A DNA stretch of 40,353 nucleotides from Bacteroidota bacterium (GTDB taxonomy: Bacteria; Bacteroidota; Bacteroidia; Chitinophagales; Chitinophagaceae), in contig JAFAFR010000021.1 in assembly GCA_023423405.1 (NCBI GenBank), forward strand, positions 1 through 40,353. The letters run 5' to 3'. The translations under genes and the position numbers were made by a program. Position 1 is the first letter of the stretch. Every line of letters begins with the position of its first letter. Below are positions 11,101-19,166 of this stretch, one piece after another. Under the pieces are notes generated by a model. The model had not been told where the DNA came from. It saw only the letters and a program-made list of their open reading frames with translations, and searched no databases.

Positions 11101-14100
11101 TCTGGATTAACAGCCATAACGGTGTTGGACAATCGCATATGATCGGATTGCGGATTTTCTGTCCGATACCTGAATTCGGTATAGGTAACAGGCCGTTCTG
11201 CATCGTTTTGCGAATAGGTCGCCTGGGAGCGCGCCTTTCCATGCATGTCGTTCAACTCCACCAGGAAACCCTGGGAGACACTTACAAAATGTTTGGCATT
11301 GATCCGCAGGAAATTGGCCAAAGCCGGCTTATACCTTTTTTTGGTGTCGTCATCGATCACCGTTCGTTCCACATAAGTGGGAAAATCATAAGCCGTGTAA
11401 AAGCGGGCTTCGCTGAAACCATTGGCCGATTTTATATTTTTATAGTTGATGGTTCGCGTCCTTACCTGGCGATATCCCACTGAAGGCGCCGGGAAAAGCG
11501 ATTCCCCCAGCGGTTCTTCCGTATACCCATTGTTCACCGGTCCCAGTATGCCCAGCTTTTCCCTGTATTCAATTGGCTGGCGTAGAGGGTTCTCCTCGGC
11601 GCCTATGCCGGGCTCAAAAGTGGCTACGCCGCTGCTGACCGTTTCCTTCTGTCCATTCACTTCCTCTGCAATGGTGTAGGTATATTCCTGCCCGTATACG
11701 GCGGTGCGCTGCTGGGTCATTTTGTCCCAGTTGTCGTATACGAGAATTTTTTTCACCCGGTGGCCGCCGCCGTATTTTTTCCTCCAGGGATTGTTAAGCC
11801 GTATATAAGATCGGTTGAGATCGGCATTGATGCACCAGCCGCGCGTACGTGCATAATTGTCGTAACCCAGCATCATGCTTTTTACGTTGTCGGCCTGGGC
11901 AACGATCATTTTCACGGCTTCCGTTGGCCCAAGCCCGTCTCCGTTTTCAGAACCAGGGTACGCCTTGGAAGGAAGGTTCAGCTTAAGGTATTGTAAAGCC
12001 GTTTTTACGATCGGGCTGTAGTCGCCGTCTTCATCTCCCTTAAACGATATTCCTTTCATCCTGATCCAGATGCGGTTACTGTTTACAAGCCCGTAATTGT
12101 CCCCATCGATATCGATATAGCAGGGAATGTTTTCGGTTCCATTTCCGAAAGCATCTCCGGGCACTTCAACGGCCACCCGGCAATAGAGTTTCCGAACGCC
12201 GGAAAGATAAAACGACAGGACTTCCTTCTTGGATGCGACCGCACGGGGAACATCTGCAAAAACATACAGGTTATCTCCGTTGAGCAGGTTTTTTGAATAC
12301 AGCTTATTCAACGGGCTGGCGCCGTCACCGGCCGTATTACCAAATCCGGCGATCTTCATCATCTGCATGGCCCGATGCTGTTGCACATAGCCATAATCGT
12401 CGCTTTCATAAACAATGCGCATACCCCCACCTGATGGAAGCAGGATGGAATCCAGCGCCCATGCACCTGCTCCCACGGAAGCCTTAGTGCTGTCCTGCAG
12501 CGGGAATGGGTAGTCGGCATTCGTAACCGGGCTTGCTGCAGTGTAGCCCGGATTCTGCCCCGGGTCCTTATAGTTTCCCCAGGAGTCATAGGACTTCAGG
12601 TTATACGAAGGATTGTTCTGATGATACTGGAATACATATGGATTTCGTTTGCCTTTTGCATTTCCATTGTAAGAGAACCAGACTTTTTTCAGCGTCAGTT
12701 TACCCTGTTCCGGATCGCCGTCAACGCCCTTGCAGAGTTCATAGTCGTACTCAAAGTGCACCGTCTTCACAGGGATGGCATTTGTACCCGAAGCAAAGAA
12801 ATCAGGTTTGCTGTAGAGCCTTATCTCTTTAAGCCGCTTTGCTTTGCCACCGGTTCTGTTCCCTCTCTCATCTATGGAAGGAAGATCGGACCGGCCCTCC
12901 AGGAAAAAGGCAGCCACCATGGTTTTGGAAACAATGGAATGCAGGTACCACAGCTCTTTTTCTCCATAGATGAGACTTCCGCGATCATCGCGGTAATCCG
13001 TGCGGTTGTTCTCATTGAAGGTGACAGAATCTTTCACCGCGGGGCTTCTCCATTTGTAAGGCCCCTGCTTGTCTGCCACCCGGGAATAATTGAACTTTAC
13101 TGCATCGCCCGGATCGTCATCGGATATGCCATTACCCGTAAGATCTACGTAATCGGCAGACAAAATACCCGACAGCAAAAAACTGTGAGCGTAAGCCGGC
13201 ACTTCTTCGCGGCTGTAGAACTTCTCCTGGTTTTGGTTATTTCTCACCGAATTGTCCTGGTCGGTATAACCAACCATTCCCGTCATCCTGTTCCCCCGGT
13301 TCCTGCCGTCAACAGAAAAGCTCGATTCTTTCTGCACGAAATTATACACCGGGATGCCGTATACATACCTGCGGCCATCGCCGTTGAGAACAGTTACTTC
13401 CGATAAATGGTGGGATTTGCGGAAGGATGTCACACGTTTCTCCCGTGTTATGCCATTGCTGGTCCAGGTGGTTTGAGCGGGAGGATATAAGCTCTCCACC
13501 GGAACCGGTTTCCAGTCATAGATACCGGTTCCGGGGCCGCGCCAGTGAAGTTTCGCTGACGCCTTTTTTTTCCCTTCGAAATAATCCATGCGGATCGTGT
13601 AAAATTCTCCGGCAACAAGGTGAAGCGTTGCCCAGGCCTTTTTTTCGCCATGGTAGGTCCAGTCGTTGACAACCAGGCTATCGTTGATCCACAACCGAAC
13701 ACCGTCGTCGCTGGTCGTTTGAAATACCCATTCACCGGTTTCAGGAACTTTTACGCGTCCTGTCCAACGCACAGAAAAATCATCGCCTTCGAAATTGGGA
13801 ATATCAGGACTATGTTTCCAGAAATAGTCGATGTATTGATGCGATTTGACTACGGGAGTTCCCTTGAAATCCAGGTCGGGATAATAGTGGCCGTCCAGTC
13901 CAGTTCCCACGCCCTCTTTTGGAAAAGCTTCCGTTCCATTGCAGGGGGCAAGGCTAAAGGTCCCGGGCGCATAGGATTCCACATATTTATCCAATCCGGC
14001 GGCATCAGCTTCCCTGGCAGACAGGTAAGAGATCACCTGTGTCCTTTTGTCGCGGGTTTTCCTTATTGACCCGGCTTCATTCATTGCGATTTCTTCACCG

Positions 14101-15821
14101 GTTGCAATGCCATCGCGGTATTTCCGTAGTGTATTGGTGGCAAGAATGAATGCGCTGCTTCTATCGGGTTGATACAATGCCGCCGCAACGGCCGCATCTC
14201 CTCCTACGGCTGCATAGAAGGCAGGATCGATGATGGTTTTTTCGGACGGGTTTTTAAAATAAGATGCTTTGAACCTACCTTCAGACCGGCGGAAGGCCAA
14301 CACGCGTGCAAGCGCATTCTCATTTGTCCATGCCCCCGTTTGTGAGATGGAGCGGTTCAGGTTGAGGTCAACACCCGCATGAACCATATCTCCCAGCCCC
14401 ACATCCACGCTGAAGCGTTGTGAGTTGTCGCGGGTGCGCATGAAATGATCGTGAATAAAGCCAATATCGCTGCGATAGGCGCGGAACTGGCCGCCGGTGC
14501 CCTCTCCCGTGATGCTGAACATATCATGCGTGTAAAAAGGCAGGGCAATATGCGGCATGGCGGGTTGTTCGCGATAGGGTATTTCTTTTTCCCGGTTGAA
14601 ATCAAGCAGGGCGTCTGCATCTCCATTGCTTTCCTGGTAGTTGAGATAGCCATAGGCAGGAAGCGACTTCACGGTATCTGCCGGGGCGATATACTGGCGC
14701 GACTGATAGCCGCTGACAAAAAGGCTGGGATGGAGCACCAGTTCCTCCAACCCCACTTTGGCTGTGAAGCTGATCTGTTCGCTGGTGTATGGAAGGTTGA
14801 TGGATGGAATAAACGTAGGGCTGGCAAATGAAATGGAGGAGTAAAAATTGGAACCGGAATGGATGGCATTACCTCTGTCCACCTTAAACTGCGACAGTCC
14901 AACAGAGGTTTGCAGCGCTTTGATCCCCGAACGGGAACTATAGGGAGCTGATATGGAAAAACCTGCTCCATATGCCGACTGGTCGGCGGTGGCTTTCCCG
15001 TGAAGGTTTGCGGAGAAACTGGGTGTAAGGGTGATGCCATCCTGGGAATTGTTGTTGAAAGAAAGACCGCCTGTCATAGCGCCCTTTGCTTTATCGCCTG
15101 CACCAATGGAGGCATTGAGTCCCTGTTCCATACCCCATCCTTTATAGTTGTTCTTGAACAATCCCATGCTAACCCCAACATTTACCGAGGACCCAAAACC
15201 GGAGCTGGGAAGTCCCAGTAATTCTATATCGGCGCCCACCGTTGCACCGGTGGTTATATTGGGATGAATGGTTGAAGCTTTCAAAACAGAATCACCGGTG
15301 CCGGAGAAGTCATCCGGCAAGCCGCGCATATTGCGGGAAATAGTGCCGGGATTGAGGTTCCAGCCAAGTCCCACCCAACTGGCTTCCTGGTCCATGGTAA
15401 TACCACTGCGATAACCCAACGTCAATGGGTAGCCGCCAACATCCATCAGTGGGATAGAATAGGAAAAATCACCGGAAAATAGATCCACCAGGTTGTTGCC
15501 GTTCACAGAAGTGAATGCCTGCATTTCGGGTTGAGACGGACCGCCACCGAAGTCTGCCATTTTACCGGATGGTGAAGGAGAAGGAGGAGCAGATACAGGC
15601 ATCACTGAAACAGGCGCCGCAGAAACAGACGGCGTGGATGGGTTTGGCGTCGCAGTTGGAAATGTTTTGGTCGCCGCAGTATATTTCGTATTTGCCCGTG
15701 CGGCCGGGAACCCGGTGCTGCTTGCCCGCAGGATTGCCGGCACAAGAAAAAGCTGACAATATAGTAAGGCAGCAAAAAAACTACTGATCGTTTTCCGGTA
15801 CCGGTTAATCTTTTCTATCAT
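8157..15821 (-). CDS. Giant exported protein with SpvB/TcB-like N-terminal strap and PA14 domains
   Basis: This 2554-aa protein begins with an N-terminal hydrophobic export segment (residues about 13-33), followed by a Pro/Ser/Thr/Ala-rich linker (about 37-86). Residues about 105-170 (LFSGDFSYSIPL, LTLGYRSG, ASWVGLGWNLNPGTISR) resemble the SpvB/TcB start, where a cage wall begins. A PA14 domain lies at about 638-780 (GLDGHYYPDLDFKG..., TTSDDGVRLWINDSLVVNDW), a likely glycan-binding module. A second PA14-like stretch is at about 2034-2117 (GVGSDNFVRIYLDGNLLFDN). It is flanked by two short Cys modules starting CPAGF and CPDGY. The C-terminus ends with a jelly-roll-like segment and a YD-like tail (FYEYDDEGTLIRLKKE). 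The start ATG 15821 overlaps the preceding stop as ATGA, which suggests translational coupling. Role inferred: surface or cage subunit acting with the YD-repeat protein downstream. Confidence 0.92.
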   Translation of the reverse strand: MIEKINRYRKTISSFFAALLYCQLFLVPAILRASSTGFPAARANTKYTAATKTFPTATPNPSTPSVSAAPVSVMPVSAPPSPSPSGKMADFGGGPSQPEMQAFTSVNGNNLVDLFSGDFSYSIPLMDVGGYPLTLGYRSGITMDQEASWVGLGWNLNPGTISRNMRGLPDDFSGTGDSVLKASTIHPNITTGATVGADIELLGLPSSGFGSSVNVGVSMGLFKNNYKGWGMEQGLNASIGAGDKAKGAMTGGLSFNNNSQDGITLTPSFSANLHGKATADQSAYGAGFSISAPYSSRSGIKALQTSVGLSQFKVDRGNAIHSGSNFYSSISFASPTFIPSINLPYTSEQISFTAKVGLEELVLHPSLFVSGYQSRQYIAPADTVKSLPAYGYLNYQESNGDADALLDFNREKEIPYREQPAMPHIALPFYTHDMFSITGEGTGGQFRAYRSDIGFIHDHFMRTRDNSQRFSVDVGLGDMVHAGVDLNLNRSISQTGAWTNENALARVLAFRRSEGRFKASYFKNPSEKTIIDPAFYAAVGGDAAVAAALYQPDRSSAFILATNTLRKYRDGIATGEEIAMNEAGSIRKTRDKRTQVISYLSAREADAAGLDKYVESYAPGTFSLAPCNGTEAFPKEGVGTGLDGHYYPDLDFKGTPVVKSHQYIDYFWKHSPDIPNFEGDDFSVRWTGRVKVPETGEWVFQTTSDDGVRLWINDSLVVNDWTYHGEKKAWATLHLVAGEFYTIRMDYFEGKKKASAKLHWRGPGTGIYDWKPVPVESLYPPAQTTWTSNGITREKRVTSFRKSHHLSEVTVLNGDGRRYVYGIPVYNFVQKESSFSVDGRNRGNRMTGMVGYTDQDNSVRNNQNQEKFYSREEVPAYAHSFLLSGILSADYVDLTGNGISDDDPGDAVKFNYSRVADKQGPYKWRSPAVKDSVTFNENNRTDYRDDRGSLIYGEKELWYLHSIVSKTMVAAFFLEGRSDLPSIDERGNRTGGKAKRLKEIRLYSKPDFFASGTNAIPVKTVHFEYDYELCKGVDGDPEQGKLTLKKVWFSYNGNAKGKRNPYVFQYHQNNPSYNLKSYDSWGNYKDPGQNPGYTAASPVTNADYPFPLQDSTKASVGAGAWALDSILLPSGGGMRIVYESDDYGYVQQHRAMQMMKIAGFGNTAGDGASPLNKLYSKNLLNGDNLYVFADVPRAVASKKEVLSFYLSGVRKLYCRVAVEVPGDAFGNGTENIPCYIDIDGDNYGLVNSNRIWIRMKGISFKGDEDGDYSPIVKTALQYLKLNLPSKAYPGSENGDGLGPTEAVKMIVAQADNVKSMMLGYDNYARTRGWCINADLNRSYIRLNNPWRKKYGGGHRVKKILVYDNWDKMTQQRTAVYGQEYTYTIAEEVNGQKETVSSGVATFEPGIGAEENPLRQPIEYREKLGILGPVNNGYTEEPLGESLFPAPSVGYRQVRTRTINYKNIKSANGFSEARFYTAYDFPTYVERTVIDDDTKKRYKPALANFLRINAKHFVSVSQGFLVELNDMHGKARSQATYSQNDAERPVTYTEFRYRTENPQSDHMRLSNTVMAVNPDGSINPSAVIGKGVELMVDMREQQSVVNGNNFNVNSDVFAIPPPPFVFMLPSLLSLGQREENKFRSVAITKVVQRFGILDSVIQIDKGSLVVSRDLLYDAETGDVVVNRTMNGFDDPVYTVNYPSHWAYDGMGLAYRNIDVEYRHLAIRDGKITDGLPSGAIADFVAGDELLVAGRVKTGGSGDCDVIAASFPQYTRLWVADTSVNAGGAGTVYLMDRDGKPYTGYDADLRIIRSGRRNQLASVGHASLLENPVVYNSSTQTWSLEVNASHKVVAAGANEFSDKWKVPESKRKLITVVPGTACPAGFTYIDSLHQCVKDTAVIVGDSIKTCFMKSPYVEYSSCGAMVYYSYSADHSSYERHRLDTSNHYWRPLGATGCPYNPAESKTNDNPAAKMGGAGLRVIQSDSLSAMTSYMALPGGGEGGGAPVNGNAACAIDTLSARNGPMNRSAIWLCCDSADNGNWWGFTRSISIPSSRQYYLGVGSDNFVRIYLDGNLLFDNSAGDNENFKIWHLLPLSLVAGVHQLKVEARNSEGEKGVAVELYQNSIDELEDAVSDNELNIVFTTRSLINQKIPAQYSCPDGYSLITKDGGLACRMTYEVPDSIVSTLCLGLADTLINPYVWGLLGNWRSDRSYVLYTDRAEKDPTTATNIRRDGTIPGFTPYWVFVGDRLIAQPDTSIWVWNNRSTLYNKRGLELENTDPLHRFNAGLYGYGQSMPVAVVQNAKYREAAFEGFEDYEYQTQYCDTACPASRHVDYSGFRNWMTTAQKHTGKYSLKIPSGEQASLSFSAGAPASDGVFPPILFQSIAHACSSVGMVLKEARINNGHLLPVFSPTAGSKMLLSAWVKEEAACAGSSYTNNRIVVNYGTGSLELHPSGSIIEGWQRYEAYFDIDPAATSLTVSLQATGGVDVFFDDIRIHPFNGNMKSFVYNPVNLRLMAELDENNYATFYEYDDEGTLIRLKKETIKGIQTIKETRSALQKN

Positions 15822-16930
15822 GGCCTGCGGTATTGAAAAGTGAGGTATTGTTTTTTTCCACCGGCAATTGCTTCGAGCCGGTAATAGGCGTTTACTTTCA
15901 GTCGGGCGTTTGCTTCCAGGTCATATTGCAGGTAATTTTTGCCGGCATGCAGGGGCAGGACAGCGTTGGCAAGCTGCTCCGGAGAGCCGTCGCCTTTTCC
16001 GATTTCAACGATCGAAAGCTGCAGTTGGCGGTCGTTTTCCCGGTTGTCGAACACCAGCATCAGCCTGCCCTGGACCAGCGCAGCGCTGTTGTTGTCCACC
16101 GCGCTCAACAACAGGTATGCACCACGCCGGGCCGCTGCTGTCGCTTCCTGCCGGGGTTGATCCACCCGAAAACTCCACACCTCGCTGAAGGCCACGGGCA
16201 TTGTATTATTACTTGCCGTTATTCTCCAGGCGTACAATTTTCCGGTATCCAGGGCCGGAAGAGCCTGAGGGTATTGGTACTGGGTAGCATATACACCGGC
16301 CTTTCGCCATACCGGAACATTTATCTGCACCGCCTCGGCTGCTGTTTGGTAAGGCGCCACTTCAACAACCAGCAATTCATAGGACAGGTTGCTGAAAAAA
16401 GCATAGGGCATCGGCGGCGTCCAGGAAAACATCGGGTAAGAAGAGGTTACTTTTTCGCTGTCGGCCGGCAGCACCAATTGAGGAGGGCTGAGCGATTCCA
16501 CTTCCAGCAACTGACATTCATCCGCCAGCGTTTCTACCGCATCGTTGTCCTGGTAAATCAGCGAATAGCAAATATTGAACACGCCAACGGGAAGAAATCC
16601 GTTGGGAGAATTATCAACCTGGTAAGAAGGATTGGCGTCCTTGTACACCACTGGCAACACATCGGTATGCGTCAATTGGCTGACGCCTCCGGGCACCTGG
16701 AAATGGCGCGTTACGGCAGACAATACCAACTGGCTGGTATTTGCTTCCGTTATCGTCATCTGCAACCGGGCGCTCAGCGAACGGCCTGTTGTATTTACAA
16801 CCGACAGGTTCCACAACTGCGGTTTGGTGAAAACACCCGGCGACGGTATCTGCGGGCTAATGACCACCTGCGCGTTCAGTGACGAACCGACAAGCAGCAA
16901 TACCAATAAAACGACACTGCGGATTCTCAT
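15818..16930 (-). CDS. Exported protein with a fibronectin type III-like domain
   Basis: This 370-aa protein has a strong signal peptide (MRIRSVVLLVLLLVGSSLNAQ). Residues about 22-150 form a beta-rich region. Residues about 152-262 look like a fibronectin III/Ig-type fold (PPQLVLPADSEKV, YPMFSWTPP, YAWRITASNN, EVWSFRV). A third beta-rich segment ends the protein. There is no lipobox, no catalytic motif and no sorting domain that I recognise. It overlaps both neighbours by 4 nt (ATGA at each junction), so the three central genes are probably co-translated in fixed ratio. A structural or adhesive role at the cell surface fits the context but is inferred. Confidence 0.88.
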   Translation of the reverse strand: MRIRSVVLLVLLLVGSSLNAQVVISPQIPSPGVFTKPQLWNLSVVNTTGRSLSARLQMTITEANTSQLVLSAVTRHFQVPGGVSQLTHTDVLPVVYKDANPSYQVDNSPNGFLPVGVFNICYSLIYQDNDAVETLADECQLLEVESLSPPQLVLPADSEKVTSSYPMFSWTPPMPYAFFSNLSYELLVVEVAPYQTAAEAVQINVPVWRKAGVYATQYQYPQALPALDTGKLYAWRITASNNTMPVAFSEVWSFRVDQPRQEATAAARRGAYLLLSAVDNNSAALVQGRLMLVFDNRENDRQLQLSIVEIGKGDGSPEQLANAVLPLHAGKNYLQYDLEANARLKVNAYYRLEAIAGGKKQYLTFQYRRP

Positions 16931-19149
16931 AATATTTTCCGTTTGGGTTTATTTTCTTTGAACTGGAATGACCTGGTAAACTGAATGCTACCAATATCCA
17001 CCGGCATCAGCCCCTTTTCCTTTCCGGGCACAAAAGCGCGTTCTCCAAACAGTGTGAGCTGCCCCTGCCTTCCCAGCGAAAAGGATGTGTTTAACGAGAA
17101 GCCCAGTTCCGTTTGAGTAAGGTTGTAGTTATACACCTTCACTCCGACGCCGACGACGGTGCCGCTCTGTATCAGCGGGACCTGGATCTTGTGATCGCCC
17201 ACCCACATCCGGTAAAGTGCATTCTGCACCTTTGATACGGCAAGGCTGCTGGTGAAAAGTTTGAAGAAGATGGTATGCGATAGCTGCAGGTTGCTGCTGT
17301 TCTGATAATACAGCAGGCTGTCGTACCCATCGAAAGTTCTCAGGTAGGCCATACTGCTCGCCATGGGCGTGTGACGCAACCTGTATTGATACCAGGCATT
17401 TGCAGATATCATCTGGTACCGCGTTTCCACCACCTGTTCGCCTATCCTGGCCAGTTGGGTAACAGGAATATACCCGACAGTGACTGCCGGCCATTTCCGT
17501 TGACTGTACGTGAGCAATACCGTTTTGAATGAAGTGTTGGAACGATAGGCCTGGATGAGGTAAGGATTTTGCCATTCATTGGACTTAAGCGAAGCGGTCA
17601 AACGGAGACGGCGGCGAAAGAAAGCCTGATCGTATTTTACATACCAGCTTTCCTGCGAGGTATTGACCTGCCAGGTGCTGAACGACTGGTAATTTGTGCC
17701 GGTTTTCCTGTAGGATGCCTCAATCCTTCCTCCCACCAGGGGAAGCACGCCACCTCCTTTGACAGCGTATGCCATATTCCCCTGCCCGTTGAAGCCCAGC
17801 TTTGTTTTGTCTTCATAAGGATTCGACCGGTAGTCCGGCGAAACAGACTGTCCCAGTTCGCCCGATATCCAGAAGGATTTACCGATCAGCTTTCTGCCTT
17901 CGATGGTAAGACCCGAAACCGGGAAACTGCGCGCAGGATCGCCGCCCCCGGGAATTGCTTTTCTTCCAGCAAATCCCGACAGGATGAGGTGGTTGCCATT
18001 GATGGCGCCAAGGCCCAGCCTTAGCATACCGAATGGCTGAAACTTACTGGGCCTTGCGGCGATGCCGTAGTCGCGAAACCGATAATCAAGTCCCCCGGCC
18101 GCCACCGAAAGGTAGTACCAGCTATTGTATTCAAATGCAAGGCCGTTGACAGAAATATTTTTCGCAGTCAGCTCGCTGCTATTCAGCGGCGACCTGCCCA
18201 TACTGAAACTGCGGATACCTGAAAGCCATTTCATAAATGGAGAAGGTTTCCAATCGCCGAGCAGGGAGGAGACGGAATCCTGTAACAACTGACCGAAAGC
18301 GATATCCTGCCAGTCGGGCCGGTCGAGCCAGTGTTTCACCGTTTCAACCTTTGCCTGCAGGTTCTTCTTCATCAACTCTGCCGTATCCAGCTTTCCCTTC
18401 CATACATCAAGCTGGTTTTTATATCGTTCGTACCATTCAATAAATTCTCCCGCATTTCGCCTGAACACCTCGGCATTGCGGTTGTTCACGGAATCTGGCA
18501 GCCGGGCATCAAAAGTGATAGCGGGAATATTCAACACTTCGCGGGCTTCAACCAGTTTTTGCTGAAGTGCGGCATGGTCCAGCATTTTCATCCTGTTTTC
18601 CCACCTGCTCCTTTCTTTATCAAGGCAATCGGTCAGTTCCTGCAATGCCTTCTCATCGGCTGCATCCAGCATTTTGCGCTGGTAGGTCGTATACAATTGC
18701 CGGGACAGGAAAGAACGATCGTATAAGAACTGTATATCGGAGATGTCACGATAGTAAGTAGAGTTGGTTTGGCGCGTCCACAAGCGCACCTGGACGGGAA
18801 CAACCTGGGCTACCTGTAAATCGAGCTGTAACATGGCATTGTGCTGCGCAATGCTTTTTTCCAGCATCGGTGTATCGCTATAGGACTGATAAAGAAACTG
18901 GTAATTGAGGACCCCTCCGTTTACCGATAGTAAAGGTTCCCGGCCAGCAGATAATGCGGGAGAAGCGGGCGGCGCAATTTTATTCTTCCCGGTTGAGATA
19001 CACGGGCAATCCCGTATAGAATCCATTTGCAGGAAACTGGTGTCGATAAACGACTGCCTCATTGGAGAGGACTGTGCCTGGGACCGCAATGACATTCCCA
19101 GGCAAAAACCTACACCAACCACCAGCCGTATGACGGATAGAGTTCTCAT
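16927..19149 (-). CDS. Probable outer-membrane beta-barrel protein with helical N-terminal half
   Basis: This 740-aa protein has a signal peptide (MRTLSVIRLVVGVGFCLGM..., cleavage near residue 26). Residues about 75-130 are beta-rich, about 150-290 are highly charged and helical (many Lys/Glu/Gln, coiled-coil-like), and about 310-740 consist of repeated amphipathic strands rich in Tyr, Gly, Ser and aromatic ends, as in outer-membrane barrels. The last strand region ends IGSIQFTRSFQF followed by a basic tail (KENKPKRKIL), which is unusual for a barrel that should end in an aromatic residue. The gene starts 17 nt after the 391-aa gene and overlaps the 370-aa gene by 4 nt. It is the only barrel-like protein of the unit, so it is the natural candidate for an exporter or anchor of the giant proteins. 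That role is inferred. Confidence 0.87.
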   Translation of the reverse strand: MRTLSVIRLVVGVGFCLGMSLRSQAQSSPMRQSFIDTSFLQMDSIRDCPCISTGKNKIAPPASPALSAGREPLLSVNGGVLNYQFLYQSYSDTPMLEKSIAQHNAMLQLDLQVAQVVPVQVRLWTRQTNSTYYRDISDIQFLYDRSFLSRQLYTTYQRKMLDAADEKALQELTDCLDKERSRWENRMKMLDHAALQQKLVEAREVLNIPAITFDARLPDSVNNRNAEVFRRNAGEFIEWYERYKNQLDVWKGKLDTAELMKKNLQAKVETVKHWLDRPDWQDIAFGQLLQDSVSSLLGDWKPSPFMKWLSGIRSFSMGRSPLNSSELTAKNISVNGLAFEYNSWYYLSVAAGGLDYRFRDYGIAARPSKFQPFGMLRLGLGAINGNHLILSGFAGRKAIPGGGDPARSFPVSGLTIEGRKLIGKSFWISGELGQSVSPDYRSNPYEDKTKLGFNGQGNMAYAVKGGGVLPLVGGRIEASYRKTGTNYQSFSTWQVNTSQESWYVKYDQAFFRRRLRLTASLKSNEWQNPYLIQAYRSNTSFKTVLLTYSQRKWPAVTVGYIPVTQLARIGEQVVETRYQMISANAWYQYRLRHTPMASSMAYLRTFDGYDSLLYYQNSSNLQLSHTIFFKLFTSSLAVSKVQNALYRMWVGDHKIQVPLIQSGTVVGVGVKVYNYNLTQTELGFSLNTSFSLGRQGQLTLFGERAFVPGKEKGLMPVDIGSIQFTRSFQFKENKPKRKIL

Positions 19150-19166
19150 GCCGAATGATCCCCCGG

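Noticed and set aside
15833..16882. A 349-codon plus-strand open frame
   Set aside because: Exactly opposite the 370-aa fibronectin-like gene, which has a signal peptide and coupled neighbours.
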